64,000 nucleotides of DNA from Corynebacterium sp. SCR221107 (GCF_027886475.1 NZ_CP115670.1:2232001-2296000); one strand, 5' to 3'. Positions 42,646 to 52,340 are shown, numbered from the stretch's first letter. Numbers and translations are program-made. The notes: generated by a model not told the origin, from the letters alone.

Positions 42646-44052
42646 TTATCGTGCCACAAGTAGCAGCCCGATCGCCGCGGCGGCCATCAACGTGGCGGCC
42701 CGCGGCTTGGCGTCGATAAGCAAGACCGCCAGCCACGCCGACAGCAGCACGGCAACGCCCACGCCGGGGACGGCGACGTGGGCGAAGGGCAAGCGCGCAC
42801 ACCCCACGCCCACCGCGCCGACGAGACTGACCAGCGGGTCGGCCGCCTCGATAAAGATCCATTCCCCGCCGCCGGGCAGCGCCGTTGCCACCAAGCCGGC
42901 AAGACCCAAGACGGTAATCGGCGCCACCAACGGTGCAACCAGCAGGTTCGCGAGCACACCAACGACGGAGACGTGTCCGGAGACCAGCGCCACCAGCGGC
43001 ATCGTGGCCACCTCCGCGGCGAGGGTGACCGCCAGCGCCCGATTGAGGATGTCCGGGGTGGGCAGCCGAGCCATCCCCCGGTAGAAAAACGGCGTGAGCA
43101 CCACGATGCCCGCGGTGGCCGCAACCGAAAGCGCAAAACCCGCGCGAACGGCGAAGTCGGTGTCGTAGAAGATGAGACCCAGCACCGCGATGCTCAAAGA
43201 ATGAATGGGCACAGCCCGCGTCGAGGCCAGCATCGCCGCAATCCCGATCGCCCCGGTCACGCTGGCCCGCAGCACGCTCGGTTCTGGGCCCACGAGGAAC
43301 GCAAACCCGCCGATCGCCAGCGCAGAGACCACCATTTGTCCCCGCGGCCCCGCACCCAGTGCCGCCGCAGCCACCACCGCCACCGTGGCCACGATCGCGA
43401 CATTGCCACCGGAGACGGCACTCAGATGCGCCAGCCCCGTGGCCACATACGCCTGCTTTTCTGCCACCGACTGCAGGCTCACGTCCCCGTTGGTCATCGC
43501 CGGCAGCAATCCCGCCCCGGGGCTGCCCACCAGCTCGCCCACGCGGGCGGCAAATTCCTGCTTCCACTCGCGCACCATCGCGGTCCAGCCGTCGCCGGGT
43601 TTAGCCAACTCCACCCGCGAGGCGGCCACGAACACCCCGGTGAGCGAGGGCCGCTCGGAATCCTGCACCGTGCCGGCGATGCGAACAACGTCGCCGGCGT
43701 TGATCGCACCCGGCGCGGTATTCGAAAACACCGGCACGGAGCCGGGCACCCCGTCGACAGTGGCGTCCATGATCCAGCCCTTGGCTGTTTGTTTGGGCGC
43801 GGACTGCAGCTTGGCGTAGAACTCCCCCGGCCAGCTCACCGCGCGGGCAATGCGCAAGCGGTACCAGCCTGACACCACCGCGCCCACGCCCATGACCACC
43901 ACCGTGAGTGCTTGCCCATAGTGACGAAAGCCCACGGCGATGCCACCGGCTAGCGCCACCACCCAGGCGGCGGCCCACGGGCCGTGGACAAGCAGTGCGA
44001 TAGTGGCCAGCCACACCACCGCCGCCGCAGGCACCAGGCGCAGGTCAGTCAC
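42646..44052 (-). CDS. comEC: ComEC/Rec2-type DNA channel protein, lacking the metallo-beta-lactamase domain
   Basis: The membrane channel that brings single-stranded DNA into the cell in natural transformation. It has 468 residues with about ten spans. The competence-domain motif AHLSAVSGGNVAIV near residue 215 is intact, preceded by an OB-like extracytoplasmic domain (residues 75-170). The C-terminal metallo-beta-lactamase domain of full-length ComEC (700-800 residues) is missing; the gene ends after the last spans. The GTG start overlaps the comEA stop by 4 bp, so the two are coupled. Confidence 0.9.
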   Translation of the reverse strand: MTDLRLVPAAAVVWLATIALLVHGPWAAAWVVALAGGIAVGFRHYGQALTVVVMGVGAVVSGWYRLRIARAVSWPGEFYAKLQSAPKQTAKGWIMDATVDGVPGSVPVFSNTAPGAINAGDVVRIAGTVQDSERPSLTGVFVAASRVELAKPGDGWTAMVREWKQEFAARVGELVGSPGAGLLPAMTNGDVSLQSVAEKQAYVATGLAHLSAVSGGNVAIVATVAVVAAAALGAGPRGQMVVSALAIGGFAFLVGPEPSVLRASVTGAIGIAAMLASTRAVPIHSLSIAVLGLIFYDTDFAVRAGFALSVAATAGIVVLTPFFYRGMARLPTPDILNRALAVTLAAEVATMPLVALVSGHVSVVGVLANLLVAPLVAPITVLGLAGLVATALPGGGEWIFIEAADPLVSLVGAVGVGCARLPFAHVAVPGVGVAVLLSAWLAVLLIDAKPRAATLMAAAAIGLLLVAR

Positions 44053-44723
44053 ACCGTGACCCCGTCCTTGAGCGCGGCGAACTTGGCGGGCCCGATGCCT
44101 GGAACATCCATGAGCTGTTCCACGGAGCTAAATCCGCCCACCTGTTCGCGGTGGGTGAGGATGGCATCCGCCGTGGATGGCCCCACCCCGCGCAAGGTGG
44201 TGAGTTCTTCGGCGGTGGCGGTATTGAGGTTGAGCTTGCCCCCTGCCGCCGGTTGCGGCGCTGCCTGCTCGGCGGGCACGCGGATGTGGGCGCCGTCGGC
44301 AAGCCTTTCGGCGAGGTTGAGCCCGGCGTATTTCGGGTCGGAGTAGTCGATGACCCCGTTGCTTGCGGCCGCCAGCGCGTCGGCCACGCGCGCGTTCGGT
44401 TCGAGGGTGTGCAGGCCGGCGGCGTCCACATCGCCGGTCACCGCCACCACCACCGCGGTCGGGGCAGTGCTTTCCGACGTCGGGACCGCCACGGGGGCCG
44501 GGGTCACCAGCTCCGGTGGCGGCCCCGAGCGCAGCACCACCCCGGCCACCACGAGCACGACAAAGCCCGCCACGGCGGCTATGTGCATGGGCCTGATGGC
44601 GATGCGCGGGCGGGCGGGGAGGTCGAGGCGCATGACGTCTTCTACCCCGGTGGGGCGGGTTAGCTCTGCTATGCGCTGGGTTACCGCGAAGTTCTTCTTG
44701 GAGGATTCTTGTTGTGCCTTCAT
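44049..44723 (-). CDS. comEA: ComEA-type DNA-binding competence protein
   Basis: A membrane-anchored DNA receptor of 224 residues. One span lies at about residues 45-65 after a basic cytosolic N-terminus; the outer part has an SLBB-like domain (VAVTGDVDAAGLHTLEPNAR) and a C-terminal double helix-hairpin-helix, LNLNTATAEELTTLRGVGPS and FSSVEQLMDVPGIGPAKFAAL, which binds DNA. ATG at 44723 (MKAQQESSKKNF) is preferred; a TATCAT box lies eight bases before it. One CGTCGGCAAGC copy lies in the gene. Confidence 0.9.
   Translation of the reverse strand: MKAQQESSKKNFAVTQRIAELTRPTGVEDVMRLDLPARPRIAIRPMHIAAVAGFVVLVVAGVVLRSGPPPELVTPAPVAVPTSESTAPTAVVVAVTGDVDAAGLHTLEPNARVADALAAASNGVIDYSDPKYAGLNLAERLADGAHIRVPAEQAAPQPAAGGKLNLNTATAEELTTLRGVGPSTADAILTHREQVGGFSSVEQLMDVPGIGPAKFAALKDGVTV
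44294..44304 (+). repeat. CGTCGGCAAGC motif, copy 14
   Basis: Exact copy inside comEA, codons CTT GCC GAC (Leu-Ala-Asp). Confidence 0.85.
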
Positions 44724-44787
44724 GCGCCCACATGATAGAAACCTCACCGAAGGTTGCAACCCCGCCTGCCCAACAAGCCGTCTAGCC

Positions 44788-44796
44788 TGTGGATAA
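44788..44796 (-). promoter_or_regulatory. DnaA box 1 (TTATCCACA)
   Basis: A perfect consensus DnaA box, on the minus strand, in the gap between degV-type gene and comEA. Confidence 0.6.
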
Positions 44797-44821
44797 CTCG
44801 ACCGACCTGCGGAAATGAACC

Positions 44822-44830
44822 TGTGGATAA
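44822..44830 (-). promoter_or_regulatory. DnaA box 2 (TTATCCACA)
   Basis: A second perfect box in the same orientation, 34 bp from the first (a little over three helix turns), directly beyond the degV-type stop codon. Confidence 0.6.
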
Positions 44831-44832
44831 CT

Positions 44833-45642
44833 TTATTTTTCGGCAGATTCTTCCTGCGGGGCCGAGAAGACGGCCGAGACACCCAGCGCGCCGGGACCGG
44901 TGTGGATGGCCAAGGTCTTTTCCATCTCTAGGATCATGATGGTAGATTCCTCGCCCAGGCCGGCGCGCAATTGCGCCTCCAGCACCCGGGCGGCCTCCTT
45001 GGCCTCGTTTTGTTGGATGGCGATGAAGGCGGGCTCGCCGGCGGCGCGGGCGACGACCAGCTCGGTGAGTTTGGCCAGGGCCTTGGACTGCGTGCGGGTC
45101 TTAGCGGCGAGCTCGATGCGCCCGTCGTGGACGTGCATGATCGGCTTGGTGGCCAGCGCTGTGGACAGCAGCGCGGTGGTCGCCGAGATGCGCCCGGACT
45201 TGCGCAGCTCGTCGATGCGGTGGACGTAGATCCAGGTGTGGGAACGCACGAGTGTGTCGTGGGCAAGGTCGGCGCACTCCTGCAGGCTGGCGCCGTCTTG
45301 GGCCAGCCGCGCCGCCGCCATGGCTGCCGCGCCCACGGCCATGCCCACGGTGTCGGTATCGATGACCACCACGGACTCGTCGAACACGCCCGCCGCGGTC
45401 ACCGCCGCCGACCACGTCGACGACAGCTCCTTCGACAGGTGCAAGGCCACAACCCCGGCGTCGCCGCCGCGTTCCAGCTGGCGGGCGTAGGCGGCCGTGA
45501 GCTCGAGGGCGGACAGCCCCGAGGTGGAGGTGGCCTCGCCTTCGATGTCCATGCGGTGCAGGCCCACCACGGTGATTCCGAGTTCCTCGACCACGTCCTG
45601 GGGCAGCCCTGCGGACGAGTCGGTCACGATTCTTACTGGCAT
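44833..45642 (-). CDS. DegV-family fatty-acid-binding protein
   Basis: A 269-residue protein of the DegV family, which binds a fatty acid and in some bacteria delivers acyl chains to the fatty-acid kinase FakA. VRIVTDSSAGLP at residues 3-14, LHLSKELSSTWSAA near 68 and RIDELRKSGRISATTALL near 142 are the ligand-binding hallmarks. ATG at 45642 sits just after the histidine-phosphatase stop. It is the last gene of the nadD-rsfS cluster and ends beside the DnaA boxes. Confidence 0.9.
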   Translation of the reverse strand: MPVRIVTDSSAGLPQDVVEELGITVVGLHRMDIEGEATSTSGLSALELTAAYARQLERGGDAGVVALHLSKELSSTWSAAVTAAGVFDESVVVIDTDTVGMAVGAAAMAAARLAQDGASLQECADLAHDTLVRSHTWIYVHRIDELRKSGRISATTALLSTALATKPIMHVHDGRIELAAKTRTQSKALAKLTELVVARAAGEPAFIAIQQNEAKEAARVLEAQLRAGLGEESTIMILEMEKTLAIHTGPGALGVSAVFSAPQEESAEK

Positions 45643-45646
45643 GCCC

Positions 45647-46354
45647 CTACTTCCCTAGGGCCACGCCCATGTTCCACCCGTCAAGGTACCACTGCGCGCC
45701 GTCGATGTTGGTGGAGTTAAACATCGCCGAGGGCGGCACCTCGTCGCCGGGACCCATCGCGTCGGTGGAGCCGGGGGTAAAGCGCGGGCGGGCGGTCAGC
45801 TGCGCCCAGCAGGTGTTGCCCAGGCCGGAAAACATGGGGTATTGGTTGACGTCCAGCGCGAGCAGGCTCGAGGTCAAAGCGCTAATGGTCCCACCGTGGG
45901 CGACCACCAGCACGGTCGACGAATCCCACTGTTCGTAGGTGTGCATGAGCTCGTCGATGACGGCCCGTGCCCGGGCCGCGACCTGCATCCGGGACTCCCC
46001 CTCAGGTGGGGCCCAGGTGGCGTCGTGGCGCCAGGCGGCGCGGGCACCGGGGTAGGCGGCGTCGACCTCCTCGTGGGTCTTGGCCTGCCACACGCCCAGG
46101 TTGGTCTCCCGCAGGCGCGCATCCACGACCGGGGTCACCCCGGCCTTGGCGCCGATGACCTCCGCGGTGACCTTGGCGCGCTGCAGATCCGAGCACAAGA
46201 TGGTGCCGATGTTTTGGGTGGCCAGGTAGTCGGCCACCGCACGGGCCTGGGCAACGCCGGTGGCCGACAGCTCGGTATCGATATGTCCTTGCATGCGTCG
46301 GGTGGCGTTGAACTCGGTTTGCCCGTGGCGCAGCAACATCAAGCGGCGGGTCAT
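45647..46354 (-). CDS. Histidine phosphatase, GpgP-like
   Basis: A phosphoglycerate-mutase-fold phosphatase of 235 residues. LLRHGQTEFNATRRMQG at residues 7-23 carries the catalytic RHG histidine, and VVAHGGTISAL near 150 the second histidine. In M. tuberculosis the gene at this place (after nadD and rsfS) is glucosyl-3-phosphoglycerate phosphatase GpgP, needed for methylglucose lipopolysaccharide synthesis; orthology is likely from position, but the reaction is inferred. The ATG is three bases after the rsfS stop. Confidence 0.82.
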   Translation of the reverse strand: MTRRLMLLRHGQTEFNATRRMQGHIDTELSATGVAQARAVADYLATQNIGTILCSDLQRAKVTAEVIGAKAGVTPVVDARLRETNLGVWQAKTHEEVDAAYPGARAAWRHDATWAPPEGESRMQVAARARAVIDELMHTYEQWDSSTVLVVAHGGTISALTSSLLALDVNQYPMFSGLGNTCWAQLTARPRFTPGSTDAMGPGDEVPPSAMFNSTNIDGAQWYLDGWNMGVALGK

Positions 46355-46357
46355 GAT

Positions 46358-46825
46358 TTAGAGCTCGTCTTCTTCCGGCTCCGGCTCGGCGAGCGGGATG
46401 TCGTCGAGGGACTCGACGGTGCGCACGTCTACCTCTTCTGCCCATTCCTCGGGCCGGGTCATGGTCTCTACTCCTTCGACCTCGATGAGCGGGCAGTCAC
46501 GGTAGAGGCGGTCGAGGCCGTAGAAGTCGCGCTCGGTGTTGCGCTGCACATGGATGACAAGCATGCCATAGTCCAGCAGCACCCAGCGATTTTCGCGGTT
46601 GCCCTCGCGGCGCTTGGGCTCCTCACCCACTGCGGTGAGCTGGTCCTCGATCTCCTCGACGATGGCGCGTACCTGGCGCTCATTATCGGCCGAAGCCAAG
46701 ACGAATACCTCGGAGATGGCCATGACGTCGGAGACGTCGATGACGGCGATGTTGGTCGCCTGCTTTTCGTCGGCAGCAAGCGCCGCGATCTCCGCGAGGC
46801 GGATGGTGTCTTGAGATGCAGTCAC
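46358..46825 (-). CDS. rsfS: Ribosomal silencing factor RsfS
   Basis: A 155-residue protein that binds L14 and blocks subunit joining when nutrients are scarce. IAVIDVSDVMAISEVFVLASADNERQVRAI near residue 30 and ENRWVLLDYGMLVIHVQRNTERDFYGLDRLYRD near 80 are diagnostic. The C-terminal 40 residues are strongly acidic (EPEPEEDEL at the end). The GTG at 46825 follows AAGGA by seven bases; the longer opening to 46879 would lack this. Confidence 0.92.
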   Translation of the reverse strand: MTASQDTIRLAEIAALAADEKQATNIAVIDVSDVMAISEVFVLASADNERQVRAIVEEIEDQLTAVGEEPKRREGNRENRWVLLDYGMLVIHVQRNTERDFYGLDRLYRDCPLIEVEGVETMTRPEEWAEEVDVRTVESLDDIPLAEPEPEEDEL

Positions 46826-46896
46826 AAATAATCCTTCGATGGGTGTGCGTACAAAGTCCGTTGTGGCCAATTTTTCCACGAACCGGGGCGATGTAC

Positions 46897-47541
46897 CTAA
46901 CGCGGGTTCGGATCGCGCGCGGTATCGGCGCCACCGGGGTGATAGAGCCTGCGCTTATTAATGTATTGCACCACCCCGTCGGGCACGAGGTACCACACGG
47001 GCAGCCCCTCGCGGGCGCGGCGGCGGCAACCGGTGGAAGAGATCGCCATCGCGGGGATCTCGATGAGCTCGACGCGCTGCTGGCACGCGGGCGGGAGGAA
47101 ATCTTCCCTCAGCTCATATCCGGGCCGGGTAACCCCCACGAAGGTGGCCATGCCCAGCACCTTCTCCCAATCGCGCCAGCTCAAGATGCTCGATAGCGCG
47201 TCGGCGCCGGTGATGAAAAACAGCTCCGCGTCCGGGTAGTGGGCTTTAAGATCCGTCAGGGTGTCGATCGTGTACGTGGCACCCGGGCGGTCGATGTCGA
47301 CCCGGGAGACGGTAAAGCGCGGGTTGGAGGCGGTGGCGATGACCGTCATCAGGTAGCGGTCCTCGGCCGAGGAGACCTCCCGGTCCGATTTTTGCCAGGG
47401 GTTGCCCGTGGGCACGAACACCACGAGGTCGAGGGCGAAGCGGGCGGCGACTTCGCTCGCGGCGACGAGGTGACCGTGGTGGATCGGGTCGAAGGTGCCG
47501 CCCATCACACCCACCCGCCGCACGGGGGCTTGTTTTTCCAT
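46897..47541 (-). CDS. nadD: Nicotinate-nucleotide adenylyltransferase
   Basis: Joins nicotinate mononucleotide and ATP to form deamido-NAD. The nucleotidyltransferase motif [12 protein letters not shown] lies near residue 14 and the second motif at [24 protein letters not shown] near the end; the usual ISSTxIR is changed to ISSTGCR. The start is taken as ATG 47541, eight bases from a TAGGCT -10 box, because the in-frame ATG at 47547 would lie too close to that box. Confidence 0.92.
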   Translation of the reverse strand: MEKQAPVRRVGVMGGTFDPIHHGHLVAASEVAARFALDLVVFVPTGNPWQKSDREVSSAEDRYLMTVIATASNPRFTVSRVDIDRPGATYTIDTLTDLKAHYPDAELFFITGADALSSILSWRDWEKVLGMATFVGVTRPGYELREDFLPPACQQRVELIEIPAMAISSTGCRRRAREGLPVWYLVPDGVVQYINKRRLYHPGGADTARDPNPR

Positions 47542-47549
47542 AGCCATCT

Positions 47550-47555
47550 AGCCTA
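47550..47555 (-). promoter_or_regulatory. -10 box TAGGCT for nadD (leaderless)
   Basis: Extended box TGC-TAGGCT on the minus strand, eight bases before ATG 47541. It decides the start in favour of that codon. Confidence 0.5.
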
Positions 47556-47598
47556 GCAACACCCCGTGCGGTTACCTGCATTTATTGCTTTCCGACGA

Positions 47599-48906
47599 TC
47601 AGGGGCGGGTTTGCCCCTGTCCCTGCAGGATCCACTTGGTGGTGGTCAGCTCCGGCAGCGCCATGGGCCCGCGGGCGTGCAGCTTCTGGGTGGAGATGCC
47701 GATCTCGGCGCCCATGCCGTACTGCTCGCCGTCGGTAAACGCGGTGGAGGCGTTGATCATCACGGCCGCCGCGTCCACCTCGTCGGCAAAGCGCTGGGCG
47801 GTGGCAATATTGCCGGTGGCAATGGCCTCGGTATGCCCGGTGGAATAGGTGCGGATGTGGGAAAGCGCCTCGTCGATGCCCGAGACCACCTTCGCGGCGA
47901 TGTCCATTGAGAGGTACTCGTCGGCCCAGTCGTGCTCCGTGGCGGCCACGATGTCGCCCGCGCCGAACGCGGCGAGCTCCGCGACCTCGCCGTGGACGGT
48001 GACGCCGGCGGACTGCAGCGCGGCGATGATGGCCAGCTTGTCGGCGTCGGCAAGCGCGGCGTCGATGAGGACGGTCTCGGTGGAATTGCACACAGAAGGC
48101 CTGCGGGTCTTGCCGTTGAGCAGCATCGCGATGGCCTCATCGAGGTCGGCGACGTCGCGGTCAATGAAGAAGTGGCAATTGCCCGTGCCGGTCTCGATGG
48201 TGGGCACGGTAGCGCCGGTGACCACGGCCTCGATCAGGCCCGCACCGCCGCGGGGGATGACCAGGTCCACCAGGCCGCGGGCGGTGATGAGGTCCTGGAC
48301 GCTGTCGTGGGTCTCACAGGGTAACAGCTGCACGGCCTCGGCGGGAAGGCCCTTTTCCACCAGCACGCGCTGCAGGATCTCCACCAGCTTCTCATTGGAA
48401 TGGCGCGCCGACTTCGACCCCCGCAAAAGGGCCACGTTGCCGGACTTGAGGGCCAGACCAAAGGCGTCCACGGTAACGTTGGGGCGGGCCTCGTAAACCA
48501 TGCCCATGACCCCTAAGGGCACGCGCACCTTGCGCATCTGGATGCCGTTGGGCATCACCGAACCGCCCACGACCTCGCCAACCGGATCCACCAGACCTGC
48601 GACCTGGATGAGCCCGCCCGCAATACCCTCGATGCGCGCGGCGTCGAGCTTGAGCCGATCGATGAGTGACTCGCTCATTCCCCGCATCTGCCCGGCCTGA
48701 ATATCGAGCGCGTTCGCCTCCAGGATTTCCTCGGTGGCGTCGACGAGCACCTGCGCCGCGGCGCGCAGGACCTCGTTCTTCTTATCGCTGGTCAGCTTGG
48801 CTAAAATCGGCGCGACCTCCTTGGCCGCGCGTGCCTTGGCCAGCACGTCGGCGCGCTCGACCTCGCGCGCCGGGGACAGGACTATCGTTTGTTCTTCAGG
48901 ATTCAT
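47599..48906 (-). CDS. proA: Gamma-glutamyl phosphate reductase
   Basis: Second step of proline synthesis: reduces glutamyl phosphate to the semialdehyde with NADPH. The 435-residue aldehyde-dehydrogenase-fold protein contains [29 protein letters not shown] near residue 110 and the catalytic cysteine in [15 protein letters not shown] near 270. ATG at 48906 ([11 protein letters not shown]) is preferred over the upstream opening. It lies 24 bp beyond proB in the same direction. A CGTCGGCAAGC copy lies near residue 290. Confidence 0.95.
   Translation of the reverse strand: MNPEEQTIVLSPAREVERADVLAKARAAKEVAPILAKLTSDKKNEVLRAAAQVLVDATEEILEANALDIQAGQMRGMSESLIDRLKLDAARIEGIAGGLIQVAGLVDPVGEVVGGSVMPNGIQMRKVRVPLGVMGMVYEARPNVTVDAFGLALKSGNVALLRGSKSARHSNEKLVEILQRVLVEKGLPAEAVQLLPCETHDSVQDLITARGLVDLVIPRGGAGLIEAVVTGATVPTIETGTGNCHFFIDRDVADLDEAIAMLLNGKTRRPSVCNSTETVLIDAALADADKLAIIAALQSAGVTVHGEVAELAAFGAGDIVAATEHDWADEYLSMDIAAKVVSGIDEALSHIRTYSTGHTEAIATGNIATAQRFADEVDAAAVMINASTAFTDGEQYGMGAEIGISTQKLHARGPMALPELTTTKWILQGQGQTRP
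48045..48055 (+). repeat. CGTCGGCAAGC motif, copy 15
   Basis: Exact copy inside proA, codons CTT GCC GAC (Leu-Ala-Asp). Confidence 0.85.
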
Positions 48907-48930
48907 AGCCCATGAGTATAGCGGGCACAC

Positions 48931-50073
48931 TTATGCACGGCTTGCATAATCGGAGAGATAGTCCGCGTGCACGACCGGCCGCTGCATGCCCGCTGGCAGT
49001 TCATCCGAATGCTTGCCCAGCATCGACTGCAGCACCGCGGAATCGTAGTTGACCTCGCCGCGGCCTACGACCTGCCCGTCCGGATCCAAGATCTCCACGA
49101 TCTCCCCCGAATGGAAGTCGCCGTCGATCTCGGTGATGCCGACCGCCAACAGCGAATGCCCGCCCGCGGTCACCGCCTTCACGGCACCGGCGTCGATGCG
49201 CAGGCTGCCGGTGGTATCGGCCGCATACAGCGCCCAGAACTTCCACGCCGAGAGCCCGTTTTCCTTCGGGTGAAACACCGTACCCACGCTCGCGTCCGTG
49301 AGCGCCGCGTCGATATTGCTTGCCGACGTCAACAGCACCGGAACCCCACCCCGGGACGCGAGCCTGGCGGAGTTGACCTTCGACCCCATCCCGCCGGTGC
49401 CCACGACCCCGCCATCTCCGGCGACCACGCCCTTGAGGTCATTGCCGTCGCGCACCTGGGAGATGAAACGCGCGCCGGGCTCGGCCGGGTTCTTGTCGTA
49501 GAGCCCGTCGACGTCGGAAAGCAAAATCAAGGCATCCGCGCCGACCAAATTCGCCACGATCGCGGCCAGCCGGTCATTGTCCCCGAAGCGCATCTCCGTG
49601 GTGGCCACGGTGTCGTTTTCGTTGATGATGGGCACAGCACCCAGCTGGCGCAGCCGCTCTAAGGTGCGCTGCGCGTTGCGGGCACGCTCGCGCACGCCCG
49701 CATCCGATGCCGTAAGCAGCACCTGGGCGGTGACAATGCCATAGTGCTTGAAGGACTCGCTCCACGTGTGCGCGAGGTGCACCTGGCCGACGGCGGCCGT
49801 GGCCTGCTTGGAGGCGAGATCCGTGGGGCGCTTGTACAAACCCAGCGGGCCCATGCCGGCGGCCACCGCGCCGGAGGAGACCACGATGAGATCCGTGCCC
49901 TGCTGGATGCGGGCATACAGGCAGTCCACGATGCGGTTGATCCGCTGCGGGTCCACCCGGAAGTCCTTGCCGGTCAGCGAGGAGGAGCCGATCTTGACCA
50001 CGATGCGCTTGGCAGAGGCGATGTGGCGGCGAAGTTCGTGCTCGGGCATCCAGGAGGTAGCGGTGTGCGTCAT
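48931..50073 (-). CDS. proB: Glutamate 5-kinase with C-terminal PUA domain
   Basis: First, feedback-inhibited step of proline synthesis. The amino-acid-kinase domain covers residues 20-275 ([58 protein letters not shown]) and a PUA domain follows ([18 protein letters not shown]). Total 380 residues. ATG at 50073 ([16 protein letters not shown]) with a TAGAAT box eight bases upstream; longer openings run into obgE. One CGTCGGCAAGC copy in the Ser-Ala-Ser phase. Confidence 0.95.
   Translation of the reverse strand: MTHTATSWMPEHELRRHIASAKRIVVKIGSSSLTGKDFRVDPQRINRIVDCLYARIQQGTDLIVVSSGAVAAGMGPLGLYKRPTDLASKQATAAVGQVHLAHTWSESFKHYGIVTAQVLLTASDAGVRERARNAQRTLERLRQLGAVPIINENDTVATTEMRFGDNDRLAAIVANLVGADALILLSDVDGLYDKNPAEPGARFISQVRDGNDLKGVVAGDGGVVGTGGMGSKVNSARLASRGGVPVLLTSASNIDAALTDASVGTVFHPKENGLSAWKFWALYAADTTGSLRIDAGAVKAVTAGGHSLLAVGITEIDGDFHSGEIVEILDPDGQVVGRGEVNYDSAVLQSMLGKHSDELPAGMQRPVVHADYLSDYASRA
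49318..49328 (-). repeat. CGTCGGCAAGC motif, copy 16
   Basis: Exact copy inside proB, codons TCG GCA AGC (Ser-Ala-Ser). Confidence 0.85.
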
Positions 50074-50102
50074 GGACAGTAATTCTACAATTCGGCGCAG
50101 AC

Positions 50103-51626
50103 CTAGCCCTGCCAGCGGTCCTTGTTGGCGGACTCGCGGGTCACGGAGCTGCCGTCGCCAAAATCGAACTCGTCGATGAGGCCGCGTCGCACCTGGGAGG
50201 CGCGCTTGCGCTCCTGCGCGGACTTGCGGGTGGTGTGCGCGAGGCGGATGTCTTGGCCGCGGCCGGTAAGCGTGGGGTCCACGCCCGCGGCCGTCATCGG
50301 CTCCCACTCGAAGGATATCGGGCCGATGGACACGGTGCAGCCGGCCTTCGCGCCAGCCTTGTAGAGGGCATCCTCTACGCCTAGGCGGTTGAGGCGGTCG
50401 GCGAGGTAACCCACGGCCTCGTCGTTTTCGAAGTCGGTCTGGATGATCCAGCGCTCCGGCTTCTCGCCGGATACGATAAACCCGCCCTCGATCTCCGGAT
50501 CCGGGGTGATCTCGAAGTCGTGACCCTTGCCCCGAGCATCCACGGCTTTCGGGCGCACGACGATCTTCTCGGCCTTCTGCTTCGGCTGCTTGCGGCGGGC
50601 CTCGTGCACGATTTCCATCAGCTTGTAGCGCAGCGGGTCGAGCCCCTTGCGGGCAACGGCGGAGATGATAAACACCGGCCAGCCGAACTGCTCCTCCAGG
50701 TCCTCCTTGACGAACTCCGCGAGCTCCTGGGCCTCCGGGATGTCCACCTTATTCAAGATGATGATGCGCGGGCGTTCCCGCAGATCGCCCAGGCCGGTGT
50801 CCTCATCGAGTGCGGACTGGTAGGCAGCAAGTTCTGCCTCGAGCGCCTCGATGTCGCTTGCCGGGTCGCGCCCCGGCTCCAAGGTAGCAGTGTCGACCAC
50901 GTGGGCCAGCACCGCCGTGCGTTCGATGTGGCGCAGGAAGTCCAGGCCCAGGCCCTTGCCCTCGGAAGCGCCCGGGATGAGCCCCGGGACGTCGGCGATG
51001 GTGAAGGTGTCATGTCCCACCTCGACCACGCCGAGGTTCGGCTGCAGGGTGGTGAAAGGATAGTCGCCGATCTTGGGCTTGGCCGCCGAGAGCACAGAAA
51101 TCAGCGAGGACTTGCCCGCCGACGGGAAGCCCACCAGGCCAACGTCCGCCATGGACTTCAGCTCTAAGATGACGTCGTGCTGCTCGCCGGGCTCGCCTTT
51201 GAGGGCGAAGCCCGGCGCCTTGCGTGCGGCCGACGCCAAGGCCGCGTTGCCGAGTCCGCCCACCCCGCCCTTGGCGGCGATGAATTGCATGCCGACGGTG
51301 GTCAGGTCCGCCAAGGTCTCCCCCGACTCGCTCATAACGACGGTGCCCGCCGGTACCTCCAGCACGAGATCCTCGCCGCGGGCCCCGTTGCGGTGGTCGC
51401 CCGCGCCGTTGGCGCCGCGCTGGGCCTTGATGTGGGGGCGGTAGTGCAGGTCGAGCAGGGTGTGCACCTGCGGGGAGACCTCCAGGACGATGTCACCGCC
51501 GTGCCCGCCGTTGCCGCCATCGGGCCCGCCGAGAGGCTTGAACTTTTCACGGTGGATCGAGGCACACCCGTTACCGCCGTCACCGGCGGCCAGGTGCAGG
51601 ACCACGCGGTCCACAAATCGTGCCAT
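50103..51626 (-). CDS. obgE: GTPase Obg/CgtA
   Basis: A ribosome-assembly and stress GTPase of 507 residues. The Gly-rich Obg fold occupies residues 1-158 ([14 protein letters not shown]), the G domain 160-340 with [12 protein letters not shown] and [10 protein letters not shown], and an OCT-type C-terminal domain 355-430. A basic tail ([16 protein letters not shown]) follows. ATG at 51626 with GAAGGG upstream. It is usually downstream of rpmA; here about 890 bp containing a dead surface-protein gene separate the two. Confidence 0.95.
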   Translation of the reverse strand: MARFVDRVVLHLAAGDGGNGCASIHREKFKPLGGPDGGNGGHGGDIVLEVSPQVHTLLDLHYRPHIKAQRGANGAGDHRNGARGEDLVLEVPAGTVVMSESGETLADLTTVGMQFIAAKGGVGGLGNAALASAARKAPGFALKGEPGEQHDVILELKSMADVGLVGFPSAGKSSLISVLSAAKPKIGDYPFTTLQPNLGVVEVGHDTFTIADVPGLIPGASEGKGLGLDFLRHIERTAVLAHVVDTATLEPGRDPASDIEALEAELAAYQSALDEDTGLGDLRERPRIIILNKVDIPEAQELAEFVKEDLEEQFGWPVFIISAVARKGLDPLRYKLMEIVHEARRKQPKQKAEKIVVRPKAVDARGKGHDFEITPDPEIEGGFIVSGEKPERWIIQTDFENDEAVGYLADRLNRLGVEDALYKAGAKAGCTVSIGPISFEWEPMTAAGVDPTLTGRGQDIRLAHTTRKSAQERKRASQVRRGLIDEFDFGDGSSVTRESANKDRWQG

Positions 51627-51735
51627 GGAATTTACCCTTCAGGTTTTGTTGACTGTCCTAGAAAGTGTAGTCGGCCTTGGGCCGTGACCGAAACTGCTCG
51701 TCACCGCCCAAGGCCGACTTCCGCCATCCGCGCTT

Positions 51736-52340
51736 TTAGTTCTTGCGCTTGATGAAGCTTGCTACCAAGGCTGCCCCACCGAGGCCGAAGAGCCACCACA
51801 GGCCTATTCCGCCGGTGAGCGGGAGCGCGTTTTGCACCTTGAAGGAGCTACAGTGCGTGCGCCGACGTCAGCGAAGAGAACCGTTACACTGGTGGCTTTG
51901 TTGCAGCTATCTTGCTCGGTGGGATCCACGGCTGTATTGAGCACCTCGTACATGTCAAAGACCTCACCGCCCAAAGCATTGCCGCTTACTGTTTGCGCGG
52001 CTCCTTCAGCTGCTTTCCGACGGAAGAGCCACCGTGCTTATGAATGGTCAGCGGGCCAGTGGTTCTCATGCGATTGATGACGTCTCCGAAAGGTGCAATC
52101 AGTGATTCGGTCTCAGGTCCGCGTAGACCCCCTCAAAAAGGGAGCCATTTTCTGGGGCTCGTCCTCGACGACAAGCGTTCAACAACAAACCAAATCCCCC
52201 ATGACGTCGAACTGTAGATTGCCAACGCGACCACCCTCAACAATGGCGACACCGGAGTCCGTTTTCAATTAGTGGGAAGATTCACAAAAGTGGCCGCCCA
52301 ATTGACGATGATAAGCATTTCAATATTCTTCCAAATCGCC
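51736..52340 (-). pseudogene. Decayed LPxTG pilin-like surface protein
   Basis: The minus strand codes for a sortase-type C-terminus: FKVQNALPLTGGIGLWWLFG then a hydrophobic span and the basic end FIKRKN, stop at 51736-51738. Moving upstream, sensible sequence continues only by changing frame: VFDMYEVLNTAVDPTEQDSC and KATSVTVLFADVGARTV; then NRMRTTGPLTIHKHGGSSVG (LTIHKH is typical of corynebacterial pilins); then TLVVEDEPQKMAPFLRGS; then DSGVAIVEGGRVGNLQFDV. At least four frame changes and several stops, and only about 200 codons in place of 450-500, so it is both shifted and deleted. No sortase gene is in the window. Confidence 0.75.

Noticed and set aside
41675..43567. Very long minus-strand frame spanning holA and most of comEC
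   Set aside because: Only its last 321 codons match HolA; the part before ATG 42640 is an out-of-phase reading of comEC with Gly/Arg-rich nonsense.
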